From Maritalea mobilis (GTDB taxonomy: Bacteria; Pseudomonadota; Alphaproteobacteria; Rhizobiales; Devosiaceae): a stretch of DNA of 64,000 nucleotides. The notes beneath the pieces were generated by a model. The model was not told the DNA's origin. It was given only the letters and a program-made list of their open reading frames with translations, and did not search any database. Of the stretch, positions 27,441-36,424 are shown in pieces. The stretch lies in NCBI RefSeq assembly GCF_004363175.1, contig NZ_SNYR01000002.1:372001-436000 (forward strand). The letters are read 5' to 3'. The translations under genes and the position numbers were made by a program. The first letter of the stretch is position 1. Each line of letters starts with the position of its first letter.

Positions 27441-27656
27441 TTACTTTTTGCTGTTTTTCAGCGCCTCAAGCGACGCGTGAGCATCCGCATAAGGTTCCTG
27501 CCGATCAACGCTCCAATAAGCCAATTCATCAAGCGGGATCTGTTTGCCCGTGACCGCGCAGCGCACAAATGTACCTGGCTTAATCACCGCAAAATCAGCA
27601 TCCAAATAGCGCAATTTGGCTTCGCTTTGGCCAAAACCATTTTCAAAAATATTCAT
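27441..27656 (-). CDS. DUF2093 family protein
   Basis: A 71-residue soluble protein, function unknown. MNIFENGFGQSEAKLRYLDADFAVIKPGTFVRCAVTGK, then IPLDELAYWSV, is the complete family pattern, with a single Cys. ATG 27656 follows AGAGG seven bases upstream. In Hyphomicrobiales it usually lies beside lpxK or xseA; here it sits between xseA and the LpxB-related gene, all on the minus strand. Confidence 0.9.
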   Translation of the reverse strand: MNIFENGFGQSEAKLRYLDADFAVIKPGTFVRCAVTGKQIPLDELAYWSVDRQEPYADAHASLEALKNSKK

Positions 27657-27702
27657 CGTCAAACCTCTTTCGATGTCTATTTAGGCGCCAATGGGCAAAA
27701 AA

Positions 27703-29145
27703 TCAAAAAAGACTTTGCTGTTTTTGATCTTTTTCTTCTGTTTTGGCTTTTGGTTTAGGTTCTGGTTTAGATTTTGCAGGCGGTGCATCAGCAACGATAA
27801 CGCCCAAATCGCCATCAGCGAATTGCACATTCAGCCCATCGCCTTTTTGAGGTGATTGGGCTGACCTTACCAGATTTCCATCTGCATCGGTGATCAGTGC
27901 AAAGCCACGTTCTAGCGCTTTTTTGTGGCTCAAACTGTCCAGCAACTTGCCCAAATTTTCCACCTTGGTTTGTTTGCGCTCAAAAGTGGCCAGCGCCGCA
28001 GGACGCAAACGAGCAGAGAGGCTAGTGATTTGGGTGGCGAAATTTTGCTGTTTCTGGCGCAGACCATGGGGGGACAAACGCGCACTGATCTGCGAGAAGC
28101 CCGCACGTTTGCGGTCCACAAACTGGTTAAGCGCGTTGCCAAGTCGTATGGTGGCCATATCAAAACGTTGGCGCGGTACGCTGGTCAAATCTTGCGCTTT
28201 TGGCAAAGCCGCTGAAACGGCACGCAACCGATCTTTTGCAGTCGATATATTTCTTGCCTGAGCTGACCGGAGGCGCGTGCCTTGATCCAAAACATAATTG
28301 ACCAGTTCTGCTTTAACCGGCACTGCCATTTCCGCTGCCCCGGTTGGGGTGGGTGCCCGCTTGTCTGCAGCATAGTCGATCAAAGTCACATCTGTTTCGT
28401 GGCCCACTGCCGAGATGAGTGGGATGTGTGACGCAGCGGCGGCGCGCACCACTTCTTCTTCGTTGAAGCCCCACAAATCTTCGATGGAGCCCCCACCGCG
28501 GGCGACGATCAACAAATCTGGTCGTTTGATTGGGCCATATTCGGGCAGTGCGTTAAAGCCATTGATGGCATTTGCTACTTCTGGTCCGCAGGTTTCGCCC
28601 TGCACACGCACCGGCCATACGATCACGTGAGTTGGAAACCGATCGTCCAAGCGATGCAAAATATCGCGGATAACAGCACCAGTTGGCGATGTGATCACCC
28701 CAATTGTTTGCGGCAGATATGGCAGCTCTTGTTTGCGCGCTGCGTCAAACAGGCCTTCAGCAGCTAGTTGTTTGCGTCGCTGTTCCAACAGCGCCATCAA
28801 CGCGCCTGCGCCTGCCGGTTCCAGATTTTCGATGACCAATTGATATTTGGACGAGCCGGGATAGGTGGTCAATTTGCCCGAGGCAATGACTTCCATGCCC
28901 TCTTCTGGCTTAAACCGCAGCTTTGAGAACACGCCACGCCAGATAACCGCCTCAATTCGGGCTTTTTCATCTTTTAAAGCAAAATAGGCATGGCCGGATG
29001 AATGCGGGCCACGATATCCCGTTATCTCCCCGCGAATCCGCACATGGCCAAATTGATCCTCAATGGTGCGTTTTACCGATTGAGAGATTTCTGAGACTGT
29101 GAATTCGTGGGCGTTGGAACCCGATGTTGTGGTTTGATCACTCAT
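27703..29145 (-). CDS. xseA: Exodeoxyribonuclease VII large subunit
   Basis: A 480-residue nuclease subunit that degrades single-stranded DNA in repair. An N-terminal OB fold ([27 protein letters not shown]) is followed by the catalytic domain with [23 protein letters not shown] and [19 protein letters not shown], then coiled-coil regions. The C-terminal 30 residues are Pro/Lys/Glu-rich and end KQQSLF, unlike most family members. The small subunit XseB is not in this window. First gene of a likely xseA-DUF2093-LpxB-like operon; divergent from purD. Confidence 0.96.
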   Translation of the reverse strand: MSDQTTTSGSNAHEFTVSEISQSVKRTIEDQFGHVRIRGEITGYRGPHSSGHAYFALKDEKARIEAVIWRGVFSKLRFKPEEGMEVIASGKLTTYPGSSKYQLVIENLEPAGAGALMALLEQRRKQLAAEGLFDAARKQELPYLPQTIGVITSPTGAVIRDILHRLDDRFPTHVIVWPVRVQGETCGPEVANAINGFNALPEYGPIKRPDLLIVARGGGSIEDLWGFNEEEVVRAAAASHIPLISAVGHETDVTLIDYAADKRAPTPTGAAEMAVPVKAELVNYVLDQGTRLRSAQARNISTAKDRLRAVSAALPKAQDLTSVPRQRFDMATIRLGNALNQFVDRKRAGFSQISARLSPHGLRQKQQNFATQITSLSARLRPAALATFERKQTKVENLGKLLDSLSHKKALERGFALITDADGNLVRSAQSPQKGDGLNVQFADGDLGVIVADAPPAKSKPEPKPKAKTEEKDQKQQSLF

Positions 29146-29252
29146 GAAATTAGTGGTGCCTGTTCATAGTTGAAACGTCAAGGGTGACCTTTTCAAATCA
29201 ACATGATATGGGAACCTTCAACAGGTTGCAGCGATAATTTCGGATCGAAAAC

Positions 29253-30524
29253 ATGAATATTTTGCTATTGGGTTCTGGGGGGCGCGAACATGCGCTGGCT
29301 TGGGCAATTTCTCGCTCTGCGCGGTTGGACAAACTTTATATCGCGCCCGGTAATCCCGGCATGGCTGATCATGGCCAATTGGTGTCGCTTGATGTGAGCA
29401 ATCACAATGCAGTCGCCGATTTCTGTGCCGACCATTCAATCGACCTTGTGGTGGTTGGCCCAGAAGCGCCATTGGTGGCAGGCATTGCGGATGATCTGCA
29501 AGCCAAAGGCATCAAGGTTTTTGGCCCTTCAAAGGCCGCAGCTCAGCTGGAAGGCTCAAAGCACTTCACCAAGCAATTGTGCGACGAAATGAATGTGCCG
29601 ACCGCCAAATATGCACGTTTCGACGAGTTGGACCCGGCCATTGACTATGTGCGGGCCGAAGGCGCACCCATCGTGGTGAAAGCTGATGGCCTGGCTGCAG
29701 GTAAAGGCGTGATTGTTGCACAAAGCCTGAAAGAAGCGGAAGACGCACTTTACGCCATTTTTGATGGTGCGTTTGGCGCGGCTGGTGCTTCAGTTGTGAT
29801 TGAAGAATGTATGATGGGCGAAGAAGCAAGCCTGTTTGCCATCAGCGATGGCGTGAATTTCCAATTGCTCGCTTCTGCTCAAGACCACAAGCGCGCTTAT
29901 GATGGCGACAAGGGACCGAACACAGGCGGCATGGGCGCTTATTCCCCTGCTCCGGTGATGACAGACGAGCTGATTGAACGCGCGAACAGCGAGATCATCG
30001 CACCGTCGATCAAAGGCATGGCCGCACGAGGAACGCCGTTTAAAGGTGTTCTTTATGCCGGCTTGATGATCACTAAGGATGGGCCAAAGCTGATTGAATA
30101 CAATGTGCGCTTTGGTGACCCTGAATGTCAGGTGCTGATGATGCGTCTAAAATCTGACGTGTTAGACCTGATCGAAGGTTCCATCGATGGCACCTTGGAT
30201 CAGCATGCGCCTGAATGGCATGATGGCACCGCCCTCACCGTGGTGATGGCATCCAAGGGCTATCCCGGCGATTATGAAAAAGGCACGCCAATTGCTGGCC
30301 TTGAAGCAGCGGAAGCCGATGGCGCAAAAGTGTTTCACGCGGGCACTGGCCTTAAAGATGGCCAGTTGGTGGCCACAGGTGGCCGGGTGTTGAATGTAAC
30401 TGCAGTTGCCGATGACGCACAAACGGCACGTGATAAAGCCTATGCTGCCATCTCTAAGATTGAGTGGGACAATGGCTTTTACCGCAACGACATTGCCTGG
30501 CGCGCCTTAGACCGCACAAAATAG
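29253..30524 (+). CDS. purD: Phosphoribosylamine-glycine ligase
   Basis: A 423-residue ATP-grasp enzyme making glycinamide ribonucleotide, step two of purine synthesis. [67 protein letters not shown] and the strongly conserved [10 protein letters not shown] are visible, and [11 protein letters not shown] carries the metal-binding region. The ATG lacks a strong ribosome-binding site. No purine riboswitch is apparent in the 107-base region shared with xseA. Confidence 0.97.
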   Translation: MNILLLGSGGREHALAWAISRSARLDKLYIAPGNPGMADHGQLVSLDVSNHNAVADFCADHSIDLVVVGPEAPLVAGIADDLQAKGIKVFGPSKAAAQLEGSKHFTKQLCDEMNVPTAKYARFDELDPAIDYVRAEGAPIVVKADGLAAGKGVIVAQSLKEAEDALYAIFDGAFGAAGASVVIEECMMGEEASLFAISDGVNFQLLASAQDHKRAYDGDKGPNTGGMGAYSPAPVMTDELIERANSEIIAPSIKGMAARGTPFKGVLYAGLMITKDGPKLIEYNVRFGDPECQVLMMRLKSDVLDLIEGSIDGTLDQHAPEWHDGTALTVVMASKGYPGDYEKGTPIAGLEAAEADGAKVFHAGTGLKDGQLVATGGRVLNVTAVADDAQTARDKAYAAISKIEWDNGFYRNDIAWRALDRTK

Positions 30525-30602
30525 TGATGCGACCTTGAAGATATAAAAGTTTAAACAATTTCATTTAAGGTAGGCGTTAATCTTCTAGCATCGGGTGCAG
30601 AA

Positions 30603-31463
30603 ATGACAATCACAGGTCCCAAAATTGGCGTTGCGCTTGGCGGCGGTGCCGCACGGGGTCTGTCGCATATTGCATTGATAGAAGCGATGGATGAGTTGGG
30701 CCTGAAACCCAGCCTGATCGCAGGCACGTCGATCGGCTCATTTATCGGCGCTGGCTGGGCCGCTGGCATGAGCGGCAAGGAAATCCGATCTTACGCCATT
30801 GATGTTTTAGGCTCCATGCGGGCCTTAAGTTCACGCCTGTGGCGCACGCAGGTGACGGGCATCAAAGCCATGTTTCAAGATGGCATTTCCATGCAATTTG
30901 ATGCAGCGAAAGTGCTCAGCTCTTTCGCGCCAGAAACCATGCCACGGCATTTTGAAGACCTTAAAATCCCCCTGCGCGTGGTGGCCACGGATTATCGCAG
31001 CTGGCACCAAGTGGTGTTTCACCAAGGCTTGATTGCCCCAGCCATTGCCGGTTCAATTGCCATTCCCAGCCTGTTCAAACCCGTTTGCCACAATGGGCAA
31101 ACATTGGTGGATGGTGGTGTGGTGAACCCTTTGCCATTAGATCACGCCGCCCACGGCATGGATATTTTGATCGGCGTTGATGTGAATGGTGATCCCATTC
31201 CAGTGAATGAATCGGCGACGCCTTCAGCCATTGATGTGGGCTTGGGTGCGGCGCAAATCATGATGCATGCACTGAGCGCCTATGCCATTTCCGCCTATCC
31301 GCCGGATATTTATGTGCGGCCGCCTGTTGGGCATTTTGGTGCTTATGAATTTTGGCGGGTGCGAGACATTTTGGCGGCTGGCGACTCGGTTAAAGACAAA
31401 TTCAAACGCGATTTGGCCAATCGCATTGACCTTATGATCGCCGGTCAGCAAAAAATTGGATAA
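30603..31463 (+). CDS. Patatin-like phospholipase family protein
   Basis: A 286-residue patatin-fold lipid acyl hydrolase, RssA-like. The oxyanion loop GGGAARGLSHI, the nucleophile elbow GTSIGSF and the catalytic Asp in VDGGVVNPLPLDHA form the expected Ser-Asp dyad. No signal peptide, so it probably acts on inner-membrane lipids from the cytoplasm. The last 32 bases overlap the convergent tadA gene. Confidence 0.92.
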   Translation: MTITGPKIGVALGGGAARGLSHIALIEAMDELGLKPSLIAGTSIGSFIGAGWAAGMSGKEIRSYAIDVLGSMRALSSRLWRTQVTGIKAMFQDGISMQFDAAKVLSSFAPETMPRHFEDLKIPLRVVATDYRSWHQVVFHQGLIAPAIAGSIAIPSLFKPVCHNGQTLVDGGVVNPLPLDHAAHGMDILIGVDVNGDPIPVNESATPSAIDVGLGAAQIMMHALSAYAISAYPPDIYVRPPVGHFGAYEFWRVRDILAAGDSVKDKFKRDLANRIDLMIAGQQKIG

Positions 31464-31890
31464 GCAGTTCGGCTGCTTCTGCCTCACCAATGCCTGAAAT
31501 CACTTCGGGATGATGGTGGCAGGTGGGCGAGTTGAAAAACCGCACGCCATTATCCACGGCCCCGCCCTTCACATCTTCTGCGCCATAATAAACCCGTTGC
31601 AATTTGGCGTGCGCTATGGCCCCCGCGCACATGGTGCACGGCTCCAGCGTCACATAGAGATCACAGCCATCAAGGCGACCCGTTCCAAGCTTCTCCAATG
31701 CCTTGCGCATGGCCTGCATTTCGGCGTGAGCGGTTGGGTCGCCCATGCGTTTCATTTCATTTTGCGCCGTGGCGATGATTTCGCCATTTTTCACAATAAC
31801 CGCTCCCACGGGCACTTCGCCTGCGGCGGCGGCTTGCCGCGCGAGTTCTAAGGCCTGTTGCATGGGTGTGGGCTTGGTTGGGTTGGTCAT
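31432..31890 (-). CDS. tadA: tRNA-specific adenosine deaminase / nucleoside deaminase
   Basis: A 152-residue zinc deaminase that converts A34 to inosine in tRNA-Arg(ACG). The zinc ligands are in THAEMQAM (His-Ala-Glu) and EPCTMCAGAI; VPVGAVIVKNGEIIA and GGAVDNGVRFFNS fit TadA. The start was set at the third of three tandem ATGs (31890), five bases from AGGA; starts at 31893 or 31896 add only Met residues. It is divergent from mutL and converges on the patatin gene. Confidence 0.92.
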   Translation of the reverse strand: MTNPTKPTPMQQALELARQAAAAGEVPVGAVIVKNGEIIATAQNEMKRMGDPTAHAEMQAMRKALEKLGTGRLDGCDLYVTLEPCTMCAGAIAHAKLQRVYYGAEDVKGGAVDNGVRFFNSPTCHHHPEVISGIGEAEAAELLIQFFADRRS

Positions 31891-31986
31891 CATCATCCTA
31901 CTTGTTGAAATGTTACCTGCCATAGGTTGGCAAAGGATGCAAAGCATATCAGTTGGCCTTATGCTTGGCGGATAGGAGAATCAGCC

Positions 31987-33852
31987 ATGCGCATTCGGCA
32001 ACTGCCCAACGATCTGGTGAACAAAATCGCAGCTGGCGAGGTGATTGAGCGCCCGGCCAGCATTGTGAAAGAGCTGGTGGAAAACTCGCTGGATGCGGGT
32101 GCCACCCGCATTGCCATCACCACGGCGGCGGGCGGCAAATCTTTGATCCGCATTGAAGATGATGGCTTTGGCATGGGCGAAGACGATTTGCGCCTGAGTG
32201 TGGAACGCCACGCCACCTCCAAACTGCCCGAAGATGATCTTGATCATATCTCCACCCTTGGTTTTCGCGGCGAAGCCCTCGCCTCAATCAGCGCAGTGGC
32301 CGATCTACGCATCGCCACGCGCCCGCGCGACGAGGAGCTGGGCTTGCAATTGCGCTTTGTCGATGGCGATGCGGTGATCTCGCCCAACCCGATGCCCCAT
32401 GGCACGGTGATTGAAGTGCGCGAGCTGTTTAAAAATGTGCCGGCACGGTTGAAATTTTTGAAGTCTGACCGAGCGGAAAGCAATGCGATCACCGATGTGA
32501 TGAAGCGGTTGGCCATGTCCAAACCGCATGTGCATTTCATTCTGTCTGGCTCTGATCGGCAAACGCTGAACTGGCCTGCCCAACCCGTTTCTGATCTCGA
32601 AGATGATTTTCAGGGTGACAAGAACCGCTTGGGCCAGATTTTAGGCTTGGATTTCGCGCAAAATGCGGTGCCGATTGATTATCAGCGCGGCCCGGTTCGG
32701 GTGCGCGGCATGGCAGCGCTGCCCACTTACACCAAAGCCAATTCGCTGTCGCAATTCTACTTTGTGAATGGCCGCCCCGTGCGCGACAAGGTTTTGCTGG
32801 GCGCTCTGCGCGGCGCTTATGCCGACTTTTTGCACCGGGATCGTTTTCCAGTAGCGGCGCTGTTTGTTGATATGCCCAGCCAAGATTTGGACGTGAATGT
32901 GCATCCGGCCAAAGCGGAGGTGCGGTTTCGCGATTCAGGCTTAGTGCGGGCGGCAGTAATCCGTGGTGTCATGAATGCGCTTGATGCGGCAGGGTTCCGT
33001 GCCTCGAAAACGGTGTCAGATGCAACGCTGAATGCGTTTCAACCGGGCGGCGCCCCTGCCCCGCAACCAACTGACACGGCTCAACCATCGCATGTGGCGC
33101 CGAACGCGACGGGCGACGGCTTTGCCATGCCCCAGCAGCCGCAATGGGGTCAGGCAGGAATGACACCTCCGCCGCCCCCACCGCCGAGCTATGGCGCACC
33201 GCGCATGCAGGAGTTGCATCAACCGAGCGCCCGCATGGAAACGAGCGAAGAGATTCCGCCAGAAGATGACGATTTTCCGCTCGGCTCTGCGCGCGCCCAA
33301 TTGTTTGAAAACTATATTGTGGCGCAAGGGCCAGACAGTTTGATCGTGGTGGATCAACATGCGGCGCATGAGCGGCTGGTTTATGAGCGGTTCAAGAAAG
33401 AATTAAGTGATGGCCCCGTGCCCGCGCAACGGCAATTGATTCCCGTGGTGGTGGAGTTGCCGGAAGAAGATTGTGACCGGCTGGAAGAAGCGCAAGAAGA
33501 ATTGGCGCAGGTTGGGCTGGGCGTGGAACGTTTTGGTCCGCGCGCCATCGCAGTGCACGAAACGCCAGCGATTTTGAAGCATCCGAATGTGGAAAAGCTG
33601 ATCAATGATGTGGCTGATCAATTGGCCGAATGGGACAATATCTCCATTGTCCGTGAGCGGTTGGAAGAAGTGGCGGCGAGGATGGCCTGCCATGGCTCAG
33701 TGCGCTCCGGTCGTCGCTTGCGGGCCGAAGAAATGAACATGCTGCTGCGCGACATGGAAGCCACGCCCCATTCCGGCCAGTGCATCCATGGCCGCCCGAC
33801 TTATGTTGAGCTGAAGAAAGCGGATATTGAGCGATTGTTTGGACGGCGGTAG
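31987..33852 (+). CDS. mutL: DNA mismatch repair protein MutL
   Basis: A 621-residue mismatch repair ATPase and probable nicking endonuclease. The GHKL ATPase motifs are in KIAAGEVIERPASIVKELVENSLDAGA, the IEDDGFGM block and FRGEALASI; the C-terminal domain has VVDQHAAHERLVYERF, the metal site of endonuclease-type MutL found in organisms without MutH, plus ACHGSVRSGRRL and CIHGRPTY. The linker at about residues 355-420 is Pro-rich. ATG 31987 was chosen because AGGAG sits eight bases upstream and the protein then begins MRIRQLPNDLVNKI. Confidence 0.97.
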   Translation: MRIRQLPNDLVNKIAAGEVIERPASIVKELVENSLDAGATRIAITTAAGGKSLIRIEDDGFGMGEDDLRLSVERHATSKLPEDDLDHISTLGFRGEALASISAVADLRIATRPRDEELGLQLRFVDGDAVISPNPMPHGTVIEVRELFKNVPARLKFLKSDRAESNAITDVMKRLAMSKPHVHFILSGSDRQTLNWPAQPVSDLEDDFQGDKNRLGQILGLDFAQNAVPIDYQRGPVRVRGMAALPTYTKANSLSQFYFVNGRPVRDKVLLGALRGAYADFLHRDRFPVAALFVDMPSQDLDVNVHPAKAEVRFRDSGLVRAAVIRGVMNALDAAGFRASKTVSDATLNAFQPGGAPAPQPTDTAQPSHVAPNATGDGFAMPQQPQWGQAGMTPPPPPPPSYGAPRMQELHQPSARMETSEEIPPEDDDFPLGSARAQLFENYIVAQGPDSLIVVDQHAAHERLVYERFKKELSDGPVPAQRQLIPVVVELPEEDCDRLEEAQEELAQVGLGVERFGPRAIAVHETPAILKHPNVEKLINDVADQLAEWDNISIVRERLEEVAARMACHGSVRSGRRLRAEEMNMLLRDMEATPHSGQCIHGRPTYVELKKADIERLFGRR

Positions 33853-33933
33853 GATTTTTTCGCCGCCGCAAGCCGCAATAGCCAATTGGTGCCACGCGCC
33901 ATTGTTCCCCGCGCGCATCGGCACCCACCCACC

Positions 33934-34073
33934 GTCACCCCAAGACTTGATCTTGGGGTCCATTTCACGTTGGCTTGGATGCAGGGACGTTTTGAATTTC
34001 GCTTTATGCACCCAACAATTAGGTGCTGCACCGTTGTCCTCAAATGGATTGCAAGATCAAGTCTTGCAATGAC
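33934..34073. repeat. Inverted-repeat element with two compensatory hairpins, possible MITE-like or REP-like unit
   Basis: A 140-base intergenic element between mutL and rsmD. Its ends are related inverted repeats of about 32 bases: GTCA-NNNN-AAGACTTGATCTT-NNNN-TCCATTT. Each end is itself a hairpin with an 8-bp stem: CCCCAAGA/TCTTGGGG at 33938-33958 and TTGCAAGA/TCTTGCAA at 34049-34069. The four variable bases differ between the ends but change in pairs, so base pairing is kept. The 76 bases between them code for nothing I recognise. Similar palindromes are, from memory, frequent in alphaproteobacterial intergenic regions. No other copy was seen in this window. Confidence 0.7.
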
Positions 34074-34130
34074 GTGGGAGAGCGTGGTTTGGGGTGGTGC
34101 GATCAGTTGCCGTTGGTGGACGTTAGGCGC

Positions 34131-34691
34131 TTATGCAGCCGGTGCTTTGAACAGGTGAATGGTCGTATCGCCATAAGTGCGCTCGTCGAGCAGTTCGAAT
34201 CCTTCGGGCGCAGTGATTTCGACACCTTTTTGCTCTTCCCAAACGATAATCGCTTCGGGGGCGATCCAGCCACCTTTGTGGGCGATTTCTAGGGCTTTGT
34301 CGCCTAGGCCCTTGGCATAGGGCGGGTCCAGAAAAACCAAATTGCACGGCAGAATGCGTTGGATTTGGCCTAGATCTGTTGCATCACGGCGGAGCATGCG
34401 GGATTGGCCTGCCACGCCAAAATTCTGGATATTTTCGCGCAGCAAGGCCCGCGCTTCGACGCCGGTATCCACGAAAGTGGCGTGTTCAGCGCCGCGTGAC
34501 AGGGCCTCAAGGCCCAACGCGCCAGTGCCGGCAAATAAGTCCAAGACCCGACATTCGCTCATCACCGGGCCAAAATAATTGGCCAAGATATTGAACAGGC
34601 TCTCGCGCACCCGATCAGAGGTGGGGCGAATGTCGTTAGATTGCGGTGCCGCAATGGTTTTGGATTTAAACTTACCAGCAACGATGCGCAT
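34131..34691 (-). CDS. rsmD: 16S rRNA m2G966 methyltransferase
   Basis: A 186-residue SAM-dependent methyltransferase acting on G966 of 16S rRNA. MRIVAGKFKSKTIAAP, RPTSDRVRESLFNIL, the SAM-binding LDLFAGTGALGLEALSRGA and the catalytic FLDPPYAKGL (N/D-PPY motif) are intact. It follows the rluB-type gene by 15 bases on the same strand, an order common in Rhizobiales. The usual start is supported by conservation of MRIVAGKFKS. Confidence 0.95.
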   Translation of the reverse strand: MRIVAGKFKSKTIAAPQSNDIRPTSDRVRESLFNILANYFGPVMSECRVLDLFAGTGALGLEALSRGAEHATFVDTGVEARALLRENIQNFGVAGQSRMLRRDATDLGQIQRILPCNLVFLDPPYAKGLGDKALEIAHKGGWIAPEAIIVWEEQKGVEITAPEGFELLDERTYGDTTIHLFKAPAA

Positions 34692-34706
34692 AAAACTCAG
34701 TCCGCC

Positions 34707-36374
34707 TTATGATTTGCGCGGCGGACGTCCGCCCAGCTTGCCACCAAAAGGTTTGCCGCCTGATGGCCGACCGCCAGCAGGCCTGCCCCCACTTGGTTTG
34801 CCGCCGCGACCACGTGGACCGCGCTGTTCGCCAGCGGGACGGCCTTTATGGCGCCCAGCATCTGAAAAGCCTTGTCCCCCACGATCATCACGAGGTTTGC
34901 CGCGACCACCAGCGGGCTTGCCACGCGGCTTGTCGCCAAATGGTTTACGATCTCCGCGATCATTGCGCTCGCCACGGTCTGGTCTTTCTTTATTGCGATC
35001 CGTAAAGGCGCCACGCCGATCATCCGGGCGGCGGTCATCACGACGACCAGCACCGCCGCGTGGCTTATCACCAAACGATTTGCGATCTCCACCACGTTCA
35101 CCGCGTGGTTTATCGCCAAATTGTTTGCGGTCGCCACCACGCTCGCCCCGTGGCTTATCGCCATAAGGTTTCTTATCGCCAAACTTTTTCTCGCCGAAGG
35201 GACGTCCGCCCTCTTTACGATCACGTTTTTCAAACGGCTTTTTATCACCATCTCTGTCGTCGCGGCGATCTTTGTTGAACTCGCGTTTCGAGCCACGATC
35301 ATCGCGATCAAATTTACGCCCTTTGTCGCCAAAGCGCTTTTTGCCGCGTGGGCCGTCCTCATCCTGATCTTTTTTGCGGGCAGCAGGCACGTGTTCGCCA
35401 ATATTGCCATCATCAAAAAACACGCGACGTTTTGGCGTTTCTTCCTGCTCATCGAACCGACGACGCGGCGCGCGCTTATCGTCTTTTGGCTTGCGGGGTT
35501 CGCCAGTGCGGCCACGCGCACGACCAAATTGAGCAGGCTTTTCTTCGGCCTTTTTCTTTTCCGCTTTCGGCACAACAGGCACAATCGGTCCGTCAAAATC
35601 CACGCCTGCGGCCTCGGCAAGCTTTTGGCCCAACTGGTCCTTCAACACGCGGGTTTTCACTGCCTGAATTTCACCCGGCTTCATTTCGTTCAGTTGAAAC
35701 GGGCCGTAGCTCAAGCGGATCAGGCGATTCACGTCCAAACCAAAAGCGGAGAGCACATTTTTAACTTCGCGGTTTTTGCCTTCGCGCAGGGATACAATCA
35801 GCCACACATTGCTGCCTTGCTGGCGCTCCAGCTTGGCTTCAATCGGGCCATAATGCACTTTGTCGATGGTGATACCATCCTTAAGTTCATCCAGCTTTTC
35901 CTGGGTGATACGGCCATAGGCGCGCACGCGATAGCGCCGTGCCCAACCTGTGGACGGCAGCTCAAGCGCGCGTTTCAACCCACCTTCATTGGTGAGCAGC
36001 AGAAGGCCTTCTGTATTGATGTCCAACCGACCAACTGTCAGCACGCGGGGCAAGCCAGCTTCTTCAAAGGCTGAAAATACAGTTGGGCGACCTTCAGGGT
36101 CACTTTCAGAAACCACCAAGCCAGCAGGCTTGTGGTACAGCCAAACGCGTGTTGCTTCACGCTCACCCAAAGGTTGGCCATCAACCCGCACACGGTCTTT
36201 TTCTGAGATATTGACGGCCGGGCTATCAATGACTTTGCCATTAACCGACACGCGGCCTTCGGTAATCCAAGTTTCAGCCGTGCGGCGCGAGCAAAGGCCC
36301 GCACGCGCAATCACTTTGGCAATACGATCACCGTTCTGGCGGTCATTTGTGCTGCCAGCGTCTTTTTTGGCCAT
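34707..36374 (-). CDS. RluB-type pseudouridine synthase with long Arg/Gly/Asp/Lys-rich tail
   Basis: A 555-residue protein. Residues 15-65 are an S4 RNA-binding domain (RIAKVIARAGLCSRRTAE), then the RsuA/RluB/E/F catalytic domain with the Asp motif VGRLDINTEGLLLL and VSLREGKNREVKNVL; U2605-type modification in 23S rRNA is the likely role. From about residue 280 to the end lies a low-complexity, highly charged tail of about 275 residues, with three tandem 15-residue units based on FGDKPRGERGGDRK (35055-35168) and a Gly/Arg/Pro-rich end. Rhizobial homologues also carry such tails, but this one is as long as the enzyme itself. GGAG precedes the ATG. Confidence 0.93.
   Translation of the reverse strand: MAKKDAGSTNDRQNGDRIAKVIARAGLCSRRTAETWITEGRVSVNGKVIDSPAVNISEKDRVRVDGQPLGEREATRVWLYHKPAGLVVSESDPEGRPTVFSAFEEAGLPRVLTVGRLDINTEGLLLLTNEGGLKRALELPSTGWARRYRVRAYGRITQEKLDELKDGITIDKVHYGPIEAKLERQQGSNVWLIVSLREGKNREVKNVLSAFGLDVNRLIRLSYGPFQLNEMKPGEIQAVKTRVLKDQLGQKLAEAAGVDFDGPIVPVVPKAEKKKAEEKPAQFGRARGRTGEPRKPKDDKRAPRRRFDEQEETPKRRVFFDDGNIGEHVPAARKKDQDEDGPRGKKRFGDKGRKFDRDDRGSKREFNKDRRDDRDGDKKPFEKRDRKEGGRPFGEKKFGDKKPYGDKPRGERGGDRKQFGDKPRGERGGDRKSFGDKPRGGAGRRDDRRPDDRRGAFTDRNKERPDRGERNDRGDRKPFGDKPRGKPAGGRGKPRDDRGGQGFSDAGRHKGRPAGEQRGPRGRGGKPSGGRPAGGRPSGGKPFGGKLGGRPPRKS
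35055..35168 (-). repeat. Tandem 45-base repeat inside the pseudouridine synthase tail
   Basis: Three in-frame units of about 15 codons, (Y/F)GDKPRGERGGDRKQ, FGDKPRGERGGDRKS and a degenerate FGDKPRGGAGRR, sit side by side. The DNA copies differ mostly at third positions, so the repeat is old enough to have drifted under selection on the protein. Confidence 0.8.
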
Positions 36375-36424
36375 TTGGTTGGCTCCGAAGCAATTGAAAG
36401 AGTTTCGGAGGGTTTACCTGTTTG

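Noticed and set aside
34872-36074. A 400-codon plus-strand open frame opposite the pseudouridine synthase gene
   Set aside because: It is antisense to a clearly conserved gene and arises from its repetitive GC-rich tail; composition and lack of any known motif mark it as a shadow frame.
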